Positions 1-13,149 of a DNA stretch of 64,000 bases are shown piece after piece. Numbering within the stretch: the stretch's first letter is position 1; the number at the start of each line of letters is the position of its first letter. Source of the DNA: Lactifluus volemus (lineage: Eukaryota; Basidiomycota; Agaricomycetes; Russulales; Russulaceae); NCBI GenBank assembly GCA_022376515.1, contig WTXI01000001.1, positions 1,550,001 through 1,614,000 on the forward strand. The letters are read 5' to 3'. Under the pieces are notes generated by a model. It did not search any database and was not told where the DNA came from. It saw nothing but the letters and a program-made list of their open reading frames with translations. The translations under genes were made by a program, and so were the position numbers.

Positions 1-3000
1 ACTTGACTCACCGCCAGGCAGCCTCTAAGACTAACCCCAAGATCGCTCTTAATATCCGAGTAGGCAAGGGTCCAGCCTCTGCAAGCTTCCCTGTCTTAGT
101 AGAAGATACGGCGGTCTCTGGCCTTATGCGCATTCGCCTCAAGCTCATGACCAGCTTTCCTCACATCCAAATTGTCGATGCCTCCTTCCTTGAAAAGCCC
201 TTTATTGATTATGTGCTCAAGCCTATAGGAGGCGAAACCTTCGGTTTTGACATGATGAACGTATGTGTTCCATGTGCATCATCCTCTATCGTGTCTAAGA
301 ATGTACACATGCATGCAGATTCCTGGCTTATCTTCGTTCATTCGCGAAATGATCCACTCAACTCTTGGCCCCATGATGTATGACCCCAATGTGTTTTCTC
401 TTAATCTCGAACAGCTTCTTGCTGGGACTCCAGTGGATGCAGCGATTGGTGTCATCAAAGTTACCGTGTACGGTGCACGCAGCATCAGTGCGAACAGGAT
501 AGCTGGTGGATCACTCGACCCATATGTTAGTTTCAGTATCAACAACGTTAAGGAATTGGCTAGAACGAAGTACAAGAAAGACACGTGAGTGTTTAGGTAA
601 ATCCCACATGCTTTTCTTCACTGACGTCCCCCAGATATAACCCAACGTGGAATGAGACCAAGTTTATACTCGTCAATCATCTCACCGGCCACCTCGTCCT
701 TACTCTGATGGATTATAACGAATTCCGAAAGGACTCGGAGCTTGGTGCAGGATTGTTCGAACTCAGCAAGCTCGACGTGGATGCTACTCAGGACGGTCAG
801 TCTCTCCCTATTTTAAAGGATGGGAAAACAAAGGGAGAACTTCGCTGTGATGTGGCCTATTTCCCGGTACTCAAGCCCCTCGTCAACGAGTCTGGAGTAC
901 AGGAACTGCCTGAATCCAGTAAGTCGCGTCTATTATCGGGCGATCTTCTGAAATCTATACATTACGCCTGCAGACGTGGGCATTGTACGATTTACGATCC
1001 ATCAGGCCAAGGACCTTGACTTTGCCAAGGCGCAAACTGCAGATTTGAACGCTTACGCCAAGGTATTCCTTGGCAATGCTTCTACGCCAATCCACGCTAC
1101 TTCCATGGCCAAGCACACGCCACAGCCCGTCTGGGAGTCGTCGACCGAGTTCCTGTGCACCGATCGCGGGTCTTCTGTGATCACTGTAAATATTGTCGAC
1201 GGCCGTGGTTTTGCCAAAGGTTCCGTCTTGGGTCACCTGACAGTGCGCCTCCGAGATTTGTTAGAAGCACACAAGGAAGTGGACCGTGACTGGTGGCCGC
1301 TCATCGGATGCAAGTCCGGTCGCGTGCGTCTGACGACAGAGTGGAAGCCGTTGAACATGGCTGGTAGTCTTCACGGCGCGGACCAATACGTCCCTCCCAT
1401 TGGAGCCGTGCGATTGTGGCTGAAAAAAGCCACAGACGTGAAGAACGTCGAAGCAACTCTTGGAGGCAAGGTATGCAGAAATAATTGAGATTGTAGTTGC
1501 CTCTATTCACGCGATGTTTCTCACAGAGCGATCCGTATGTCCGTGTAATGGTGAACAACACCATTAAGGCACGGACAGAGGTTATGAACAATAGTGCGTT
1601 GCCCATGAGTGGGTTGTGCAACAGCGATTGTTTACTCTTCCTGTAGATCTCAACCCTGAATGGGATCAAATCATCTACACCCCAGTACATTCCCTGAAGG
1701 AGACCCTTCTTCTGGAAGTGATGGATTATCAGAACCTCACCAAAGACCGATCTCTTGGCACCGTCGAGCTCAAAGTTAGCGAGCTTGCCCGGGTAATTGA
1801 GAAGGGCGCGGGTGGCAATCCACTTTACTTCTTTGAGTCTACAGGGAAGAAGGACAAATCAGAACCGATCCGCCTTGATCCTGGGAATCAATACAAGGGT
1901 CAGCTGCATTACCTTGCCGAGTTCCTCCCTGCGTTTGCGCTGCAAGGTTTGAAATTCGAGACCGACTCAAATGGATCAGCGGTCGCAGGCGCCGACGGGG
2001 AGGGTGACGATGTCGAGGGTAACAGGGAACCTGTGATGATCAGGGCACCAACGACCAAGGAACCGATTGGCATGTCCAAGGAACAAATGAAAATCCAGCA
2101 ATCAGCAGACTCAACGAACTCTAATGAGGTCCCGAAAGCGATGGGAAGCGCCGAGCTATCTCCGACACGTGAAATCCACAAGAGACAGGAGAATGAAGGA
2201 ATCAAGATGTCAAAGGACGAACTTCTCACATACCGTACGTGATGATCATACTCTTTTGCTCGCCTCTTTTGACGCTCCCCTGTCACAGAGTCTGGCATCA
2301 TCGTCTTCTACGCCAAATCTGGAGACCTTTCCAAGAAAGGCCGCTTGGAAATTCTCCTTGATGACGGGTATTGGCCTGCCTTTAGCACTATCCGTGCCCC
2401 TAGTCACCGGGCGGAGTGGAAACATATTGGCGAGGGCTTTATGAAAGAGCTCGACTTTGGGCGGGTGTGGCTCCGGCTGAACGAGGCCGATGAAGGGGAC
2501 AGGGATGACGTCTTCGGTGAGTGGAAAGGTGATGCGAGGCTATTCTTGTCTCAAACATTGGTGCGTTTTTTTCTATGCTTTTCCTCAACCCACGAATAAT
2601 CATACATCAACCCGTAGAATGCTCCTACTAAGTTCGAACTATCCGACCAAGACGAGAAAGTCATGGGAACGGTTGAGATTGAGACCCGTTTTGTTCCAGT
2701 GCCTGTGGAGTTGGAGCCGCGAGAAACTGTCAACAGTATGTCAATCCCCTGCCTTTAAAATGACATCCACACACCTTTCCGTCCTTAATAGATCAAGGTT
2801 CTCTCCGTGTCACTCTGCAAACTGGTCATGACCTTCGTGCTGTCGATAGGGGAGGCAAATCTGACCCCTTTGTCGTTTTTACCTTGAATGGAGAGCGAGT
2901 ATTCAAATCTCAGGTCAAGAAGAAGACGGTCAATCCTGAATGGCATGAAAATTTCACCATCTCTGTGGTAAGTATCCGGATTGGTAGAGTGAACAGTTAC

Positions 3001-4093
3001 AATAACTATGATGTATCCAGCCATCGCGTTTCGGCTCAAATTTCCAGGTCGAGGTCCTTGACTGGAATCAATTGGAACAAGCGAAATCTCTTGGCAGTGC
3101 CAGGATCGATTTAGAAGCCATCGAGCCCCTCACGGCTGTCGACACCACACACATTCTATCTACAGAGAAGCACGGTAACAAGGGCGAGATCAAGATCAAT
3201 ATGGTTTTCCGCCCTGAAATCATCATGAGGTCCCGCAAGAGCACGTCTACATTCTCCGCGGCTGGGCGCACTATGACGGCCATTGGTTCCGCGCCGATCA
3301 ACGCAGGAAAGGGTGTTATACAAGGCGTCGCATCCGGCGTCGCAAACGTCTTTAAACTTGGCAAGGATAATGATGAGGTTCGCGGCCCTGTCGGTTCGGG
3401 TGCACCAACAGAAACGAACATCCCAAGGACTCAGATTTCCCAGCCCATCGTGGATGGGGAGCACTTGGAAGTTCCTGTTGTGTCCTCCTCAGCCACGAAT
3501 GGATATTACGTTCCTACAGAGCCCGTTGCTCTGAAGGTGTCAGTCCTGGATGCTAAAGATTTGATAGGGGGCCCGGATGTCAAGCCGTACGCTGTCGTAC
3601 GTATTGGTGAGAGGGAATACAAAACAAAGCATACTGGTAAAACTGTCGCCCCGGAATGGTATGTATGTTCGTGGTTATCTCAACTTTCCTCATTCCGCTC
3701 CTAGGAACGAGACCTTTGAATTTCATGCTGCCCCTTCATCCCCCAAGCTGTACGTTTCCATCTTTGACCATAAGACCCTTGGGAAGGATAAATCGCTCGG
3801 AGAGGCTGAAGTTGACGTATGTCATATTATACCCTTCTCTTCCGGTCTGCGGCTCAAGTCGCTTCTAGATTTGGCAACTCATCCAACCAACATCCAACGG
3901 TCCTGTCGATGTCTCTGCGGAGATGACAAATGGCCATGGTATTATAAAGTTACGACTCGCCTTTGGCGCCGCCGAACCTCTTGGTCGTAAATCAAGTGTT
4001 TCTTCTCCAGATCATAACGGTGCCGGTACTCTCACGTCACCATCACGATTCAGTTTAAGAAATCGGCGTCTTGGTTTGGATAAAGAGGAATAG
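1..4093 (+). CDS. Tricalbin / extended-synaptotagmin-like C2 protein (3' part)
   Basis: The gene enters from the left edge, so the N-terminus and its membrane hairpin are missing. The first residues are the end of an SMP lipid-transfer domain, followed by a run of C2 domains: one starting with IGVIKVTVYGARS, a second (VGIVRFTIHQAKDLDF), a third (IGAVRLWLKKATDV, with SDPYVRV), a diverged unit near 2290-2560, a fifth (GKSDPFVVFTLNGERVF) and a last one near 3525-3900 (VALKVSVLDAKDL). Introns include 261-318, 585-634, 919-973, 1471-1526, 1594-1646 and 2235-2288. The stop is at 4091-4093, after LGLDKEE. Tricalbins tether cortical ER to the plasma membrane and move lipids at the contact; the C2 units bind acidic lipids, often with calcium. 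The 3' end faces MTQ2, about 160 bp away. Confidence 0.92.
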
Positions 4094-4253
4094 GCCGCTC
4101 GAACACGATGATCAAAATGCTATTTATAACTACCATACTTTTGCATACTCGTTGTACTATAAGCTCAGATGTTTTCCTATCTTAACTATGTGTATGATAG
4201 AGAATCTACTTGATCTATCGCTGTAAGAGCGCTATTCATTCGGCCAGGCGTGA

Positions 4254-5350
4254 TTATCGAGCAATCCGTAGGACAAACAGGTGCTCACGACCGGCTTTGC
4301 GTTGCAAAACAATCTATGGCTTAAAGTCAGGAGGTAGAGTACGGCTGGGAAAAGACAACCATTACCTCACTCTGCAGCGAGTAGGCCTCCAACATGAATT
4401 CACGAATTTTCGGAACACCATTTTGCTTCACAGTGACAAGATAAAATCGGCCCCGGGGCGAGAGCAGGCCCTACAGAAATGTGGCAGGGATGGACTGAAC
4501 TACAGAGGGAACACGAACATCTACCAGGCGCAGGAACGCATCCGTCACCTGCATGCCGTCAGCACCCCCAGCCCAAGACCCGGCAATGTTAGCGTCGCGT
4601 TGTGCATCGTCGAGCTCGGAGTCGCATGTTGGCACATATGGTGGGTTGAACACGAGAACGTCAACTGCATTCGTGAGGCGGGATGTCAACGAGTGAGCGA
4701 GTGATGCGAGGAGTGGTTCGAGCGGAGTCTATGCAAAGGATGGTGTTTGTGGGGGGGGAGGTGTTGAACGGTACGGTTTGGTTCATAACTGAGGATCAGA
4801 AGAGAAACATGGGAGGGGGGGAAAAGTGGAATGGATTGGATACCTTATTTTGCGATCCGGTACGTGCAGTACAGGTCGTTGCATGCTCGTTGATGTCCGT
4901 ACAGAGAAATACTTGGGAAGATGAGTAAGTGGGGGGGGGGGGATCAGAATTAGTTTCTTTTGTTTTTGTTTTTTTGGGGTGAGAGGATATTTGTACGGAC
5001 AAGCGTTGGAAGGACCGATGATCTGTCCGAGGAAGCTGGAGACCACACCTGTTCCCGATCTAAAGATGAAGGGAAGAAGAGTTTTAACGATAGGTGAGCA
5101 GGAGCAGCTCGAGGTTGGACCCGCCCTATCTCTAGACAAATACGAGGAGAAAGACCGCGGATGGCGTCGGCATCTGCTTCGAGTGCGTCCAAGAGGGCGA
5201 ACGTGTCCTCTGTTGGATTTGCTCAGTCACCGACGTGGTCCTTGGACCATGTTCTTTCGAGAGTCGGATCCAGTGCATCTTACCTGCAGGCTCATAAACA
5301 GTGTTATAATCATCCTTCGTCAAGTGTGATAGATCAGGGGTCGGGATCAT
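4254..5350 (-). CDS. MTQ2: eRF1 glutamine methyltransferase, catalytic subunit (MTQ2/HemK2/N6AMT1 family)
   Basis: Reassembled exons give a protein starting MIPTPDLSHLTKDDYNTVYE, then EPAEDTFALLDALEA, LEIGSGTGVVSSFLGQIIGP (SAM-binding motif I), CTDINEHATTC (acidic loop), DVLVFNPPYVPT (the NPPY catalytic motif that holds the target glutamine) and a C-terminus ending LFVLRIAR. The length matches the small eukaryotic HemK2 family. Known role: with Trm112 it methylates the glutamine of the GGQ motif of release factor eRF1. Exon 1 is about 5350-5284 and exon 2 about 5209-5125. The next intron, 5124-5060, appears to have GC-AG ends. The intron at 4843-4729 joins NK to TPLEPLLASL, keeping the spacing to NPPY seen in the human protein as I recall it. 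A run of ten G on the + strand (about 4932-4941) lies inside an intron. Function is secure; exon edges are less so. Confidence 0.87.
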
Positions 5351-5618
5351 CAGCACGTTCAGTCGAGCACGTCTAGGAATGGAAGGGCACTAGTACGGTT
5401 GACTAGTCTAATACAAACGGCAGCGGTCCGCGGCAAACGAAATCTACCCCAAGTTACTCCCTACTCCCGCGCGCCATTCGACGGATATTCCTCCCATTCT
5501 CAGACTTTGCAAGCTGCTCTTCGATACCTTCCTCGGTGTAAACTGGCTTGCTACCAAGTTGTCTCAAGGGGTGACGAGCCTCAGAGAATGTCGATTATAC
5601 AACGCTGAGAGAAATTAC

Positions 5619-8600
5619 TCACCGTTTCTTCTTCTTTTGTCCTTCGCCTGGTTTGGCATTTGAGACGATGGTAGTCGAGTCCTCCTCCTCGTCCGCCGCT
5701 GTCATCCTTGTCGACTGTCGGGTAGAACGAGTTGACTGCCGCGGTGTCTTTTCGTCATTAAGATCGAGCCCTCCAAGATCACTAGCCAAACCAGAAACGG
5801 ACATCTTAATACCATGTCGGGCTTGGGCGCGTCCCGCCTTGACTTCGTTTTCAAATATGGGGGACGGTGGCTGAAGGAGGTGAGGCAATGGTGCCTTTTG
5901 TGTGATTGCTGTTGTGGATGCGGGGCGGCTTGATGCGGGGACCCATTCATCAGAGTCACCCAATGCGGTGTTTGTCGTTGCGTTCCCCTCGTCATCCGTC
6001 TCGTTGATTTCCGAATGGGTAGGCCCTGAAGGGGCCACAATGCTTTTGTCTTTTGATACTTGGGCCTTGCCACGACCAGCGAGCGGTGACGCTGCCCGAG
6101 AGCGGGGGATCGGTAGGTCATTGATGTGGTCATGTTCCGACGCATCATCTTCCCCCGGCTGTTATACAGCGGCGGTCACTCGAAATGAACATGACAATTG
6201 AACATCATTCTACTTGCCTCTGATCCTAAGACTCCGACGTTACTCCTACTAGACTTGTGTGCCCGAGGACCTGTTTGACTGGGTGCTTTACCCGCCGTGC
6301 TGGAGCGATGAAGCATATCGATTTTGGCGTCCATCCTAATCTCGTTTAACTCAACCTGTGGATACCAGGTGAATATTTCTGCCCTGCTCAGTAGGACAAG
6401 CGCACCTCATTCATCAGTCTCCTGGCAAATCGTTTCTCCATTTCACGGATCCGCTCTTCCATTTCGCCCATGACTTCTTCACGGGTCTCTGCCTCGATCA
6501 CGACACTACGCATTTCCGACTCGAGTAGCTGGGGAGTCGTTCAATAAAAGTAAGTTGCTACAACCCACTTATAGAAACTGACCTGCAGTCGAAGGCGCTC
6601 AATTTCGTCGAACAATGCCTCCACAAGGCCATTCAGAGGCTCCTCGTCAGTTTCGTCATCTACATCTTCGTCCTCTGAATGCACCCTGAGCCAAACTGAT
6701 AGGTGTGTATATAAAGTTATTACCTTCAACAACATCAAGCTGTGTCTCGCTGGCTTTACGTTCTCCTCGCCCGTTGGTGGATAACACCACCTTTCGGCGA
6801 TGAGATTCACTTAGTCTTGATGGCTGGAGGTCTTCCGTTGTCGCTGGTGTCTTCGTACGTCCTGTTGGTGGTACACGTTGGGTTGGGGCCGCAATCGATA
6901 CCTCTCTAGCCAGAGCAGCAAACTTCATCACATTTGAATTCTCGTCAAAGCCGGTATCATAAGGATTGATGTTTATGATCATCGTCTGGCTGAGATAAGT
7001 TTCGTGGACCTTAGGGAAACAACAAGTGACAGGCTTACAACTCGACCTTCACCGGTGAGATAGTCCGTGAGAATCTCGGTCAGCTTGCTATGTCTGAAAG
7101 GCACGACGGCTAGGGTTTTCTTGACGTCTCTTGTATCGGAACGTTGACTCTGCGATGCACCAAGGCTCTGCGCTACTCGCTTCTGGTTGGCACGCATTAC
7201 CTCGATGCATTGGCCAAGAACCATCAAGGACTTGTTAATACTGCCCGCCTCTTTGAGGCGTTCGCCAGTAGCGTGAGTGTTCTTGCTTCTTTCTGAGCCA
7301 GCTAAATCGATCAAAGTAAGGCGTGAAGTCATGTATGAGGAGGGATCCTGAATAGACGTCAGCACAGGCGGGAAAATCAGGATATAATGCTCACATCTTT
7401 CTCCCCTCTATGTTTCCTGAGGAGCTTGATTGTCACAATTCCGTGGCTACGGCTACTTTGACTGTTTGCCAGCGTACCAAAGACTCGCCGATGAAGCTGA
7501 CCCAATTTAACCAGCTTCTTTGCCTGCTTTGCGTTGTCTACGCGGACGTGTGTCAGTCCTGAAATGTATTTTCCGACGGGCCCGTCAGTATCGGGATTGT
7601 CCGAGGGTGGAGCGGGTTTCATAGCCAGTGCCTTCCGTATGAGGAGGATGGGCTGGGAGCGTGAAGAGCCACCGACATCCTCTACATTGGTGAGGAGGTC
7701 ATAAATTTTCTCGTTGTACACTTCTGCATAAGACAACCATATCGAATACTCGTAGTTGCGGTCGACTCTGAGTGTCGTAGAGTCATGATCCGCTTCGATG
7801 ACCGCAGTACTCTCAAAATGTTCTGCGAGAACATCACTCAAGACTTGTTGCTGTGCGGGCAACGTGAAGTTGTCCAAAGAAGTTGTACGAGAGAAGATTG
7901 ACGATGCATCGTTCAATTCAATTCCGTTCAAACGAGTGGGCCTGTACTGCAGACGGAAGGTGATCAACGTAATGCGAGGTAGGGTAGGTGAGATTTACTT
8001 TAGAGTTTCCCTGCAAGCCTTCAACGCTATTGAAGAGTACGTCCATCGTACGGGGCAAGATCCCCGCAGACGATTCCTGAGAACCTCCTTGCATGGTGTA
8101 CGTTTTGCCAGAGTTGGTCACGCCATAGGCAAATAACAAGCCATCTTCGCCATTGAGGAGGTTTTCCACAAGCGGCAAGGTGGTTTTAGCAAAAAATTCT
8201 GGTTGCTGCGTGGCAGGGGGAAAGACGTGACTGAACGTATAAAGTGAAGATGTGGGTGCAGCTGAGAGACGGAAGCGGGGGATGCCTGTGTAACTATGTG
8301 GATCATCGCGCGATGGATCCATCATCCGAACGGCTGTGTCTGATAAGCTCTCCAAGTAAGGTGTCTTACTTGATCCATCCCCAACAATATCCGGTCTTAT
8401 CCTCAAAAATGCCTACCGAGAAGGGAAAAAATTAGTTTGATCGAACCGCTACATGCGAATGACACATACCTTAATTGGTTCTCTGTCATCCCCGGAGGCA
8501 ATCACTGCATCGGTAGCTACTCTTGTTTTTGCGGGAGCTTTCTTTTCAATCTGCAAAGATGGATCAGTGAGATTACATTTTCAAGTAGTGGGATTCATAC

Positions 8601-8714
8601 TGGCCGTGAAGCTGGCACACGAGATGACGACTTTGTAGTCGCAGTACGTGCACCGCGAGTATTAGAGGCATCGATTTGGGATGTAGTCCTAGATCTAGTC
8701 GTTCTCTTGGACAT
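5619..8714 (-). CDS. Kinesin-6 family motor (KIF20/MKLP/Klp9-like)
   Basis: The protein begins MSKRTTRSRTTSQIDASNTR, a basic Ser/Thr-rich head. The motor domain follows, with FLRIRPDIVGDG, a P-loop AYGVTNSGKTYTMQGG, switch I NSQSSRSHGIVTIKL and switch II LIDLAGSERSKN followed by LKEAGSINKSLMVLGQCIEV. The P-loop wording GVTNSGKT and the motor-end segment YDTGFDENSNVMKFAALARE point to kinesin-6. A large insert (about 7500-7800) before switch I also fits this family. After the motor come an acidic stretch (EDEDVDDETDEEP), short coiled coils (about 6400-6650) and a tail ending in the basic KKKKKR, probably a nuclear localisation signal. Kinesin-6 motors work on the anaphase spindle midzone and in cytokinesis. 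The gene is divergent from SPC7, with 135 bp between start codons. Confidence 0.88.
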
Positions 8715-8849
8715 TGGTTCAAAGATAATTAATTACTGTAATTTAACGTTTACGCGTGCTTTCTCATGGTTGTCATGTGATCGCGACGCGTTCACGTGCA
8801 CTCAGATTGGTTGAGTCCCACGACGGGTATTGCTCGCTTGCTCATAACA
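8715..8849. promoter_or_regulatory. Shared promoter of kinesin-6 and SPC7 with two MCB boxes
   Basis: The whole spacer between the two divergent start codons is 135 bp. It holds two exact ACGCGT hexamers (8752-8757 and 8786-8791), a CACGTG E-box (8793-8798) and an ATTGG (inverted CCAAT) near 8803. ACGCGT is the MluI cell-cycle box bound by MBF (Mbp1/Res with Swi6) in other fungi and drives G1/S expression. Both flanking genes act in mitosis, so shared cell-cycle control is a reasonable inference; binding is not shown. Confidence 0.6.
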
Positions 8850-11800
8850 ATGTCCCCATCTCCCAACCGTCGCAAGTCTATTGCCGTTTCTCATCAAGTG
8901 AATAAATCGAGACCCACTCATAAGCGTAGACCTCACAGCATAACACCTGGAGATTCTGTCCTCAAGCAGCTCAGTCCTGTGTCAAGGGCCCGCCGATCAA
9001 TTGTCTGTCATTGTGTGAATTTTTCTCAACATACACTGATGCATATCTTTTAGGGTCCTCGGAAAAGTATATTAAAATCGAGGTCTTCTCTTGCTCCCGA
9101 GGATGCAGATGATATCACTCAGACTATGGACTTCACTCGTGATATTCGAGCTTCAATCAACGAGAACGCGACTCGGAAGAGCTTAGGACGGCGTGTGAGT
9201 TTTGCCTCTCATGCGCAAGTACGAGTATTCGAAAAAGATCCAAACCGTGCCGACGTGTCTCCCTCGGCCGTTCGATCGAACCATTCCGATCCCCCATCCC
9301 ACTCCGGAGCTCCTGTCAACGATGAGAACGATTACCCTGGTATGTCGTCCTTGGCCCGCCGGAGGAGTTCTTTGAGACGTTCCGTGGCCTTCAGTGGGAA
9401 CGGAGAGTCATCTATGGATATGGACTCGGAGCTAGAGTCATCTCCGCTTCCTGATGGTTTCCTGACACAAGGGTCTTTTCTACAAGACGAAGAGCCAAGC
9501 GATGTGTCCGGAAGCTGGGAAGAAGAGGATATGGATCTTACAACAAATACAGTTGCAAGGAAGTCAAGGAAATCTTCCCTTGGTCTTTCGTCTCTCACAC
9601 CGTCCGGTCAAGTCATGGACCTCGATGATCAACCAGCTTCCGAAGACATGACGCAGGATTCTACGGGCGATACATCTGTGGAACGAGCCGAACCGACCGA
9701 GTTTACTATTCCCCTCAGCAAATCTCTGCGCAAACCAGAGCCCCCGAGCGCTGAATGGCTCGCGCTGCGTGCCATGACACATGCAGGGGCAGATAGTCCC
9801 TTCGAACCTCCTTCCAGCATGGATGAAGACGAGTCATTTACTCACAGTCGTAGTGTGGGCCTAGGCGAGGGTGACATGGACATCACCGAGGCCGAAACCC
9901 GGCTCAGGCGAATGCGCGAATCTCTTGGCCTTACAAATGCTGTACAAGAGGGAAGCTTCACAAGCTCAGAGGAAAGCTCTATTGGCGGTGACGATTACGA
10001 TAACCAGACTGTTAATTTAACTAGTGTTTGGCGTGCGAGCCTCGGGACTGATTCAAGCTCCGTGATGGACCTGACGAACGTCCGGGGCATCTCTGCGGAG
10101 AGGATTCCAGATGCGGCTGCCAACAGAACTCTCCCACCCGCGTTTTCTCTTGGGATCTACCCAATCCACCAAACCAACACAACCCTCGTGCTCAACCTTT
10201 ACCCTCTGGATCAACTCCCACACCATCCCTCACGACCATGAACGGCATGCCTTCCGACACTACAGCCTCACCTGCACCTTCTGTCTTTACTAAACCTGGC
10301 CCTGTATTTTCAGCGCCGAAACAGGCCCCTCCTTCTCCTTCTAAATGAAAGCTCCTGGGTCACTTCGCAAAGGAGGCACTGCCGCCTTTGCGTCACCTGT
10401 TGCACGTCCCCAACCGAAGAAACGAGGGGTGGAGGGTGAAGACTCGCACCACCTTGAGAGCCAGGGAAGCCCTGTCAAGAAGCAAGGACCGCAGGTCTCT
10501 CCTTCGAAAGCCATGCCAATCACTCCTGCGCTTGTAGGGTCAATATCGACTTCTGCGGCTACACGGCGACCTAGTGCGGCAGGGCTTCGTGGATACTTTG
10601 CCCAGCGCAAAAGCCTCGGACCCTCTGGAGTCTTGAACGCTCCGCCGTCAACATCAGCGACAACGAAGGTCGCCCAAGCGAGAGCTAGTATAGCTGACAT
10701 TTCCGATCTGAATCAAGACCTGGTATTCGAACGGGAGAATGCTGAGACACCACTATCTCAGCACCATCCCCACTTTCCATTACAAGATGTCACGAAAGCA
10801 ACCATCGTGACAGGGCCGGATAATTCACCACTCTCGTCAACACCCGTGCCACCTTTCGCAGACACTTGCACGGTCACATCCGCTGGCCCAGAAGCCGTGG
10901 CACCTCAGATAACAATTACTTCTGCGGAAGTTGATGCAACGGAGCAATGGAGAAACAACGTCCAAGTATCCAGCTTTACGGAAGGAGATGAAGGCGTAGG
11001 ACATTTCTCACAGTGACTCGTGGTGTGATACTGAAACTTACCTTTGCATAGCCTCCCATATCCATCGATCAATTTTTTAACATGACTGGTATCCGCTTCC
11101 TGGATGAGCTTTCCGCGCCGCGGCGCTCGACCATCCTTCCATCTCAACTTCTGTCCTCGCAACGACCAGCTGAGACGACATTGAGTGATTATGTTGTTGC
11201 GATGATCATTGATGCACCACAGCTCGAACTATATTCCCACGTCGCTGCTGACTTACAGAGATGGATCGAGCATAGCAAAGAAATTTACCGTCAAGCGGAG
11301 GAAGAAGCTACGAAAGTTACACCCACGCTGTTTAGGGAATACTCGATGGCAGATGAAGAAACACAAGCAGAGTTGCTGGTACCCTCCCCTCCCCTCCGTG
11401 TCCTGTCAAGGAAACTGATTTGTGCCCCTCAGCAACAACTCAAGCTCATCAAGGCCAACAATCATGCCACGGCGAGATCGCAGTGGTATGACTGGAGGTT
11501 GCAATGGGTAGAACAACTGCATGACATCGCTAATCAGGGCTTCGCGGAGCTTGAGCAAGTAAGATCAGCCACCAAAGAACGCGTAGCGGCTCGATCTGAC
11601 CATCTTATAAAGGACGCCCGTACATTGGAGACCATAATTCAGCAAGCAGAGAACCTCTTGCCGTCGTTGCGGGAAGAGCACGCCCAGGTCACCAAGGAGT
11701 TCGAACAGGAACAGGTTATCGTTGCCGAGATCGAAAACTGCGACCAAGATTACCTGAAGGAGCTAAAGGGTACTCTGGCAGAACAAGGGTAACCCATACA

Positions 11801-12865
11801 GACCCTAATAGCAGTTGACAGACATCTGATGTAGTCAAGCAGTGTTGCACTGGACGAGTTTCGCGCCGAAGTCGCAGAGGCAAACGCGAAGCTCGAACGC
11901 CTGGAAGAGAAGCTACGCGATCTAGAAATAGAGGAGTCTGAGACCACGGCATCCATCGAAGCTTCTCAGCGAACGTTACACATCCAGAAAAACAGCACTC
12001 AGGCAGAGGCCTTTAGGTTGAAAGGTACGCTCTCTCCGGAGGTGGACTTCGATGAGATTTTCTCACCTTTTTGCCGGTGTGCAGATGAACTCGCCGCCCT
12101 GGAACAGCTTCACCTTTTCCACATTAGCAGAGTCAATGCTGATGTTTGGGAATTCGTCTATGCCTCCCGTTTCCACGTTCACATTCCTTGCGTCGACTTC
12201 AAACCATTGAAGGACCAGATCCGAATCACAAAGACAAAAGAGATGCTCTTAAGAAAGATCAGTTTCCGCGTTTTACCGCCTCACCATCGAGGTCCCTCAG
12301 CAACGGCTTGCATCGTCTCCCCTCAACCTAGGCATTAAACAGGTCAAGGGCTTTACCACTACGTGGCTCACACGTGATGCCAGTTATTGATTCGTCTTTT
12401 TCAGATTGTTCGTAATCTAGGCGTTTATTGGTTGGGGTGCGCGAAACTGCGCACGCAATTCACGTTCCTCTCCATTAAGTATCCTGTCTCCCTTGATCCA
12501 TACCCTCCGCGGGGCGATGACGATCATCATGGGCTACAGGCAACAGCCACCGTCCTATTGCCCAGCGTCAAGGCGAAACTGTACGTATCATTCATATTGG
12601 ATGCCGATACCTTTTGGGGCTGGCCTATGACGATCGGGAATGTCGATTGTGAGATTAAGAAGTCCTACGGCCCTGACATTGAGTATGCCTTCATTTTCCT
12701 TTTTTCCTGCAACTTTGTGGCACTAGCTAAGCGAATTCGTTTAGCATCCAGAAGATTCGTGCCGCTATCTTACAACGCATGTCAAGATCTACGCCTACCG
12801 ATAACCACGCTTGCTTTTTGGATGCCTGCATCGAAGCCACTTTGGATTATAAAGTTGTCGAATGA
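8850..12865 (+). CDS. SPC7: Kinetochore scaffold Spc7/KNL1
   Basis: The start MSPSPNRRKSIAVSHQ leads into an intron (about 9016-9053) that joins to GPRKSILKSRSS. The N-terminus thus carries the SILK motif and, from about 9190, RRVSFASHAQ, the RVSF motif; together these form the protein phosphatase 1 docking pair of KNL1. MELT-like sites follow (MDFTRD, MDMDSE, MDLTTN, MDLDDQ, MDITEA, VNLTSV, MDLTNV), which Mps1 phosphorylates to recruit Bub1/Bub3. The C-terminal Spc7 domain starts at SIDQFFNMTGIRFLDELSA (about 11060), followed by long coiled coils and an RWD-like end finishing LDACIEATLDYKVVE. An intron at about 10080-10126 moves the Pro/Ser-rich middle into a new frame. A further frame change near 10343-10348 (PPSPSK stop, then KAPGSLRKGG) has no splice explanation and looks like a lost base. 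It lies tail-to-tail with the next gene. Confidence 0.88.
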
Positions 12866-13149
12866 TAATTCACGCTTGTTATGATCTTGCTATCAATCAC
12901 ACACTAGGAGATATGTCACAGGATTCGTATCGTGAAAGTTTCATACATATATACCTAATACATTACAATGCCGAAAGTAAAGAGGATATGTGAATAAGCC
13001 ATGAAAATGCATAAATCGTATATCGGGGCCGTTCATTGGGGATGGCATCGTTAGATAGACATGGAATAGATCGTTATCGTAAAAATCATGGCACTGCAGT
13101 CATCCCTAATCAACAAATGGATGGACGAAATAGAGGGGGATACACTCAC

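Noticed and set aside
10111..10293. Alternative ORF inside SPC7 as a separate small gene
   Set aside because: It overlaps the Pro/Ser-rich SPC7 middle; the 10080-10126 intron gives a better continuous reading in another frame.
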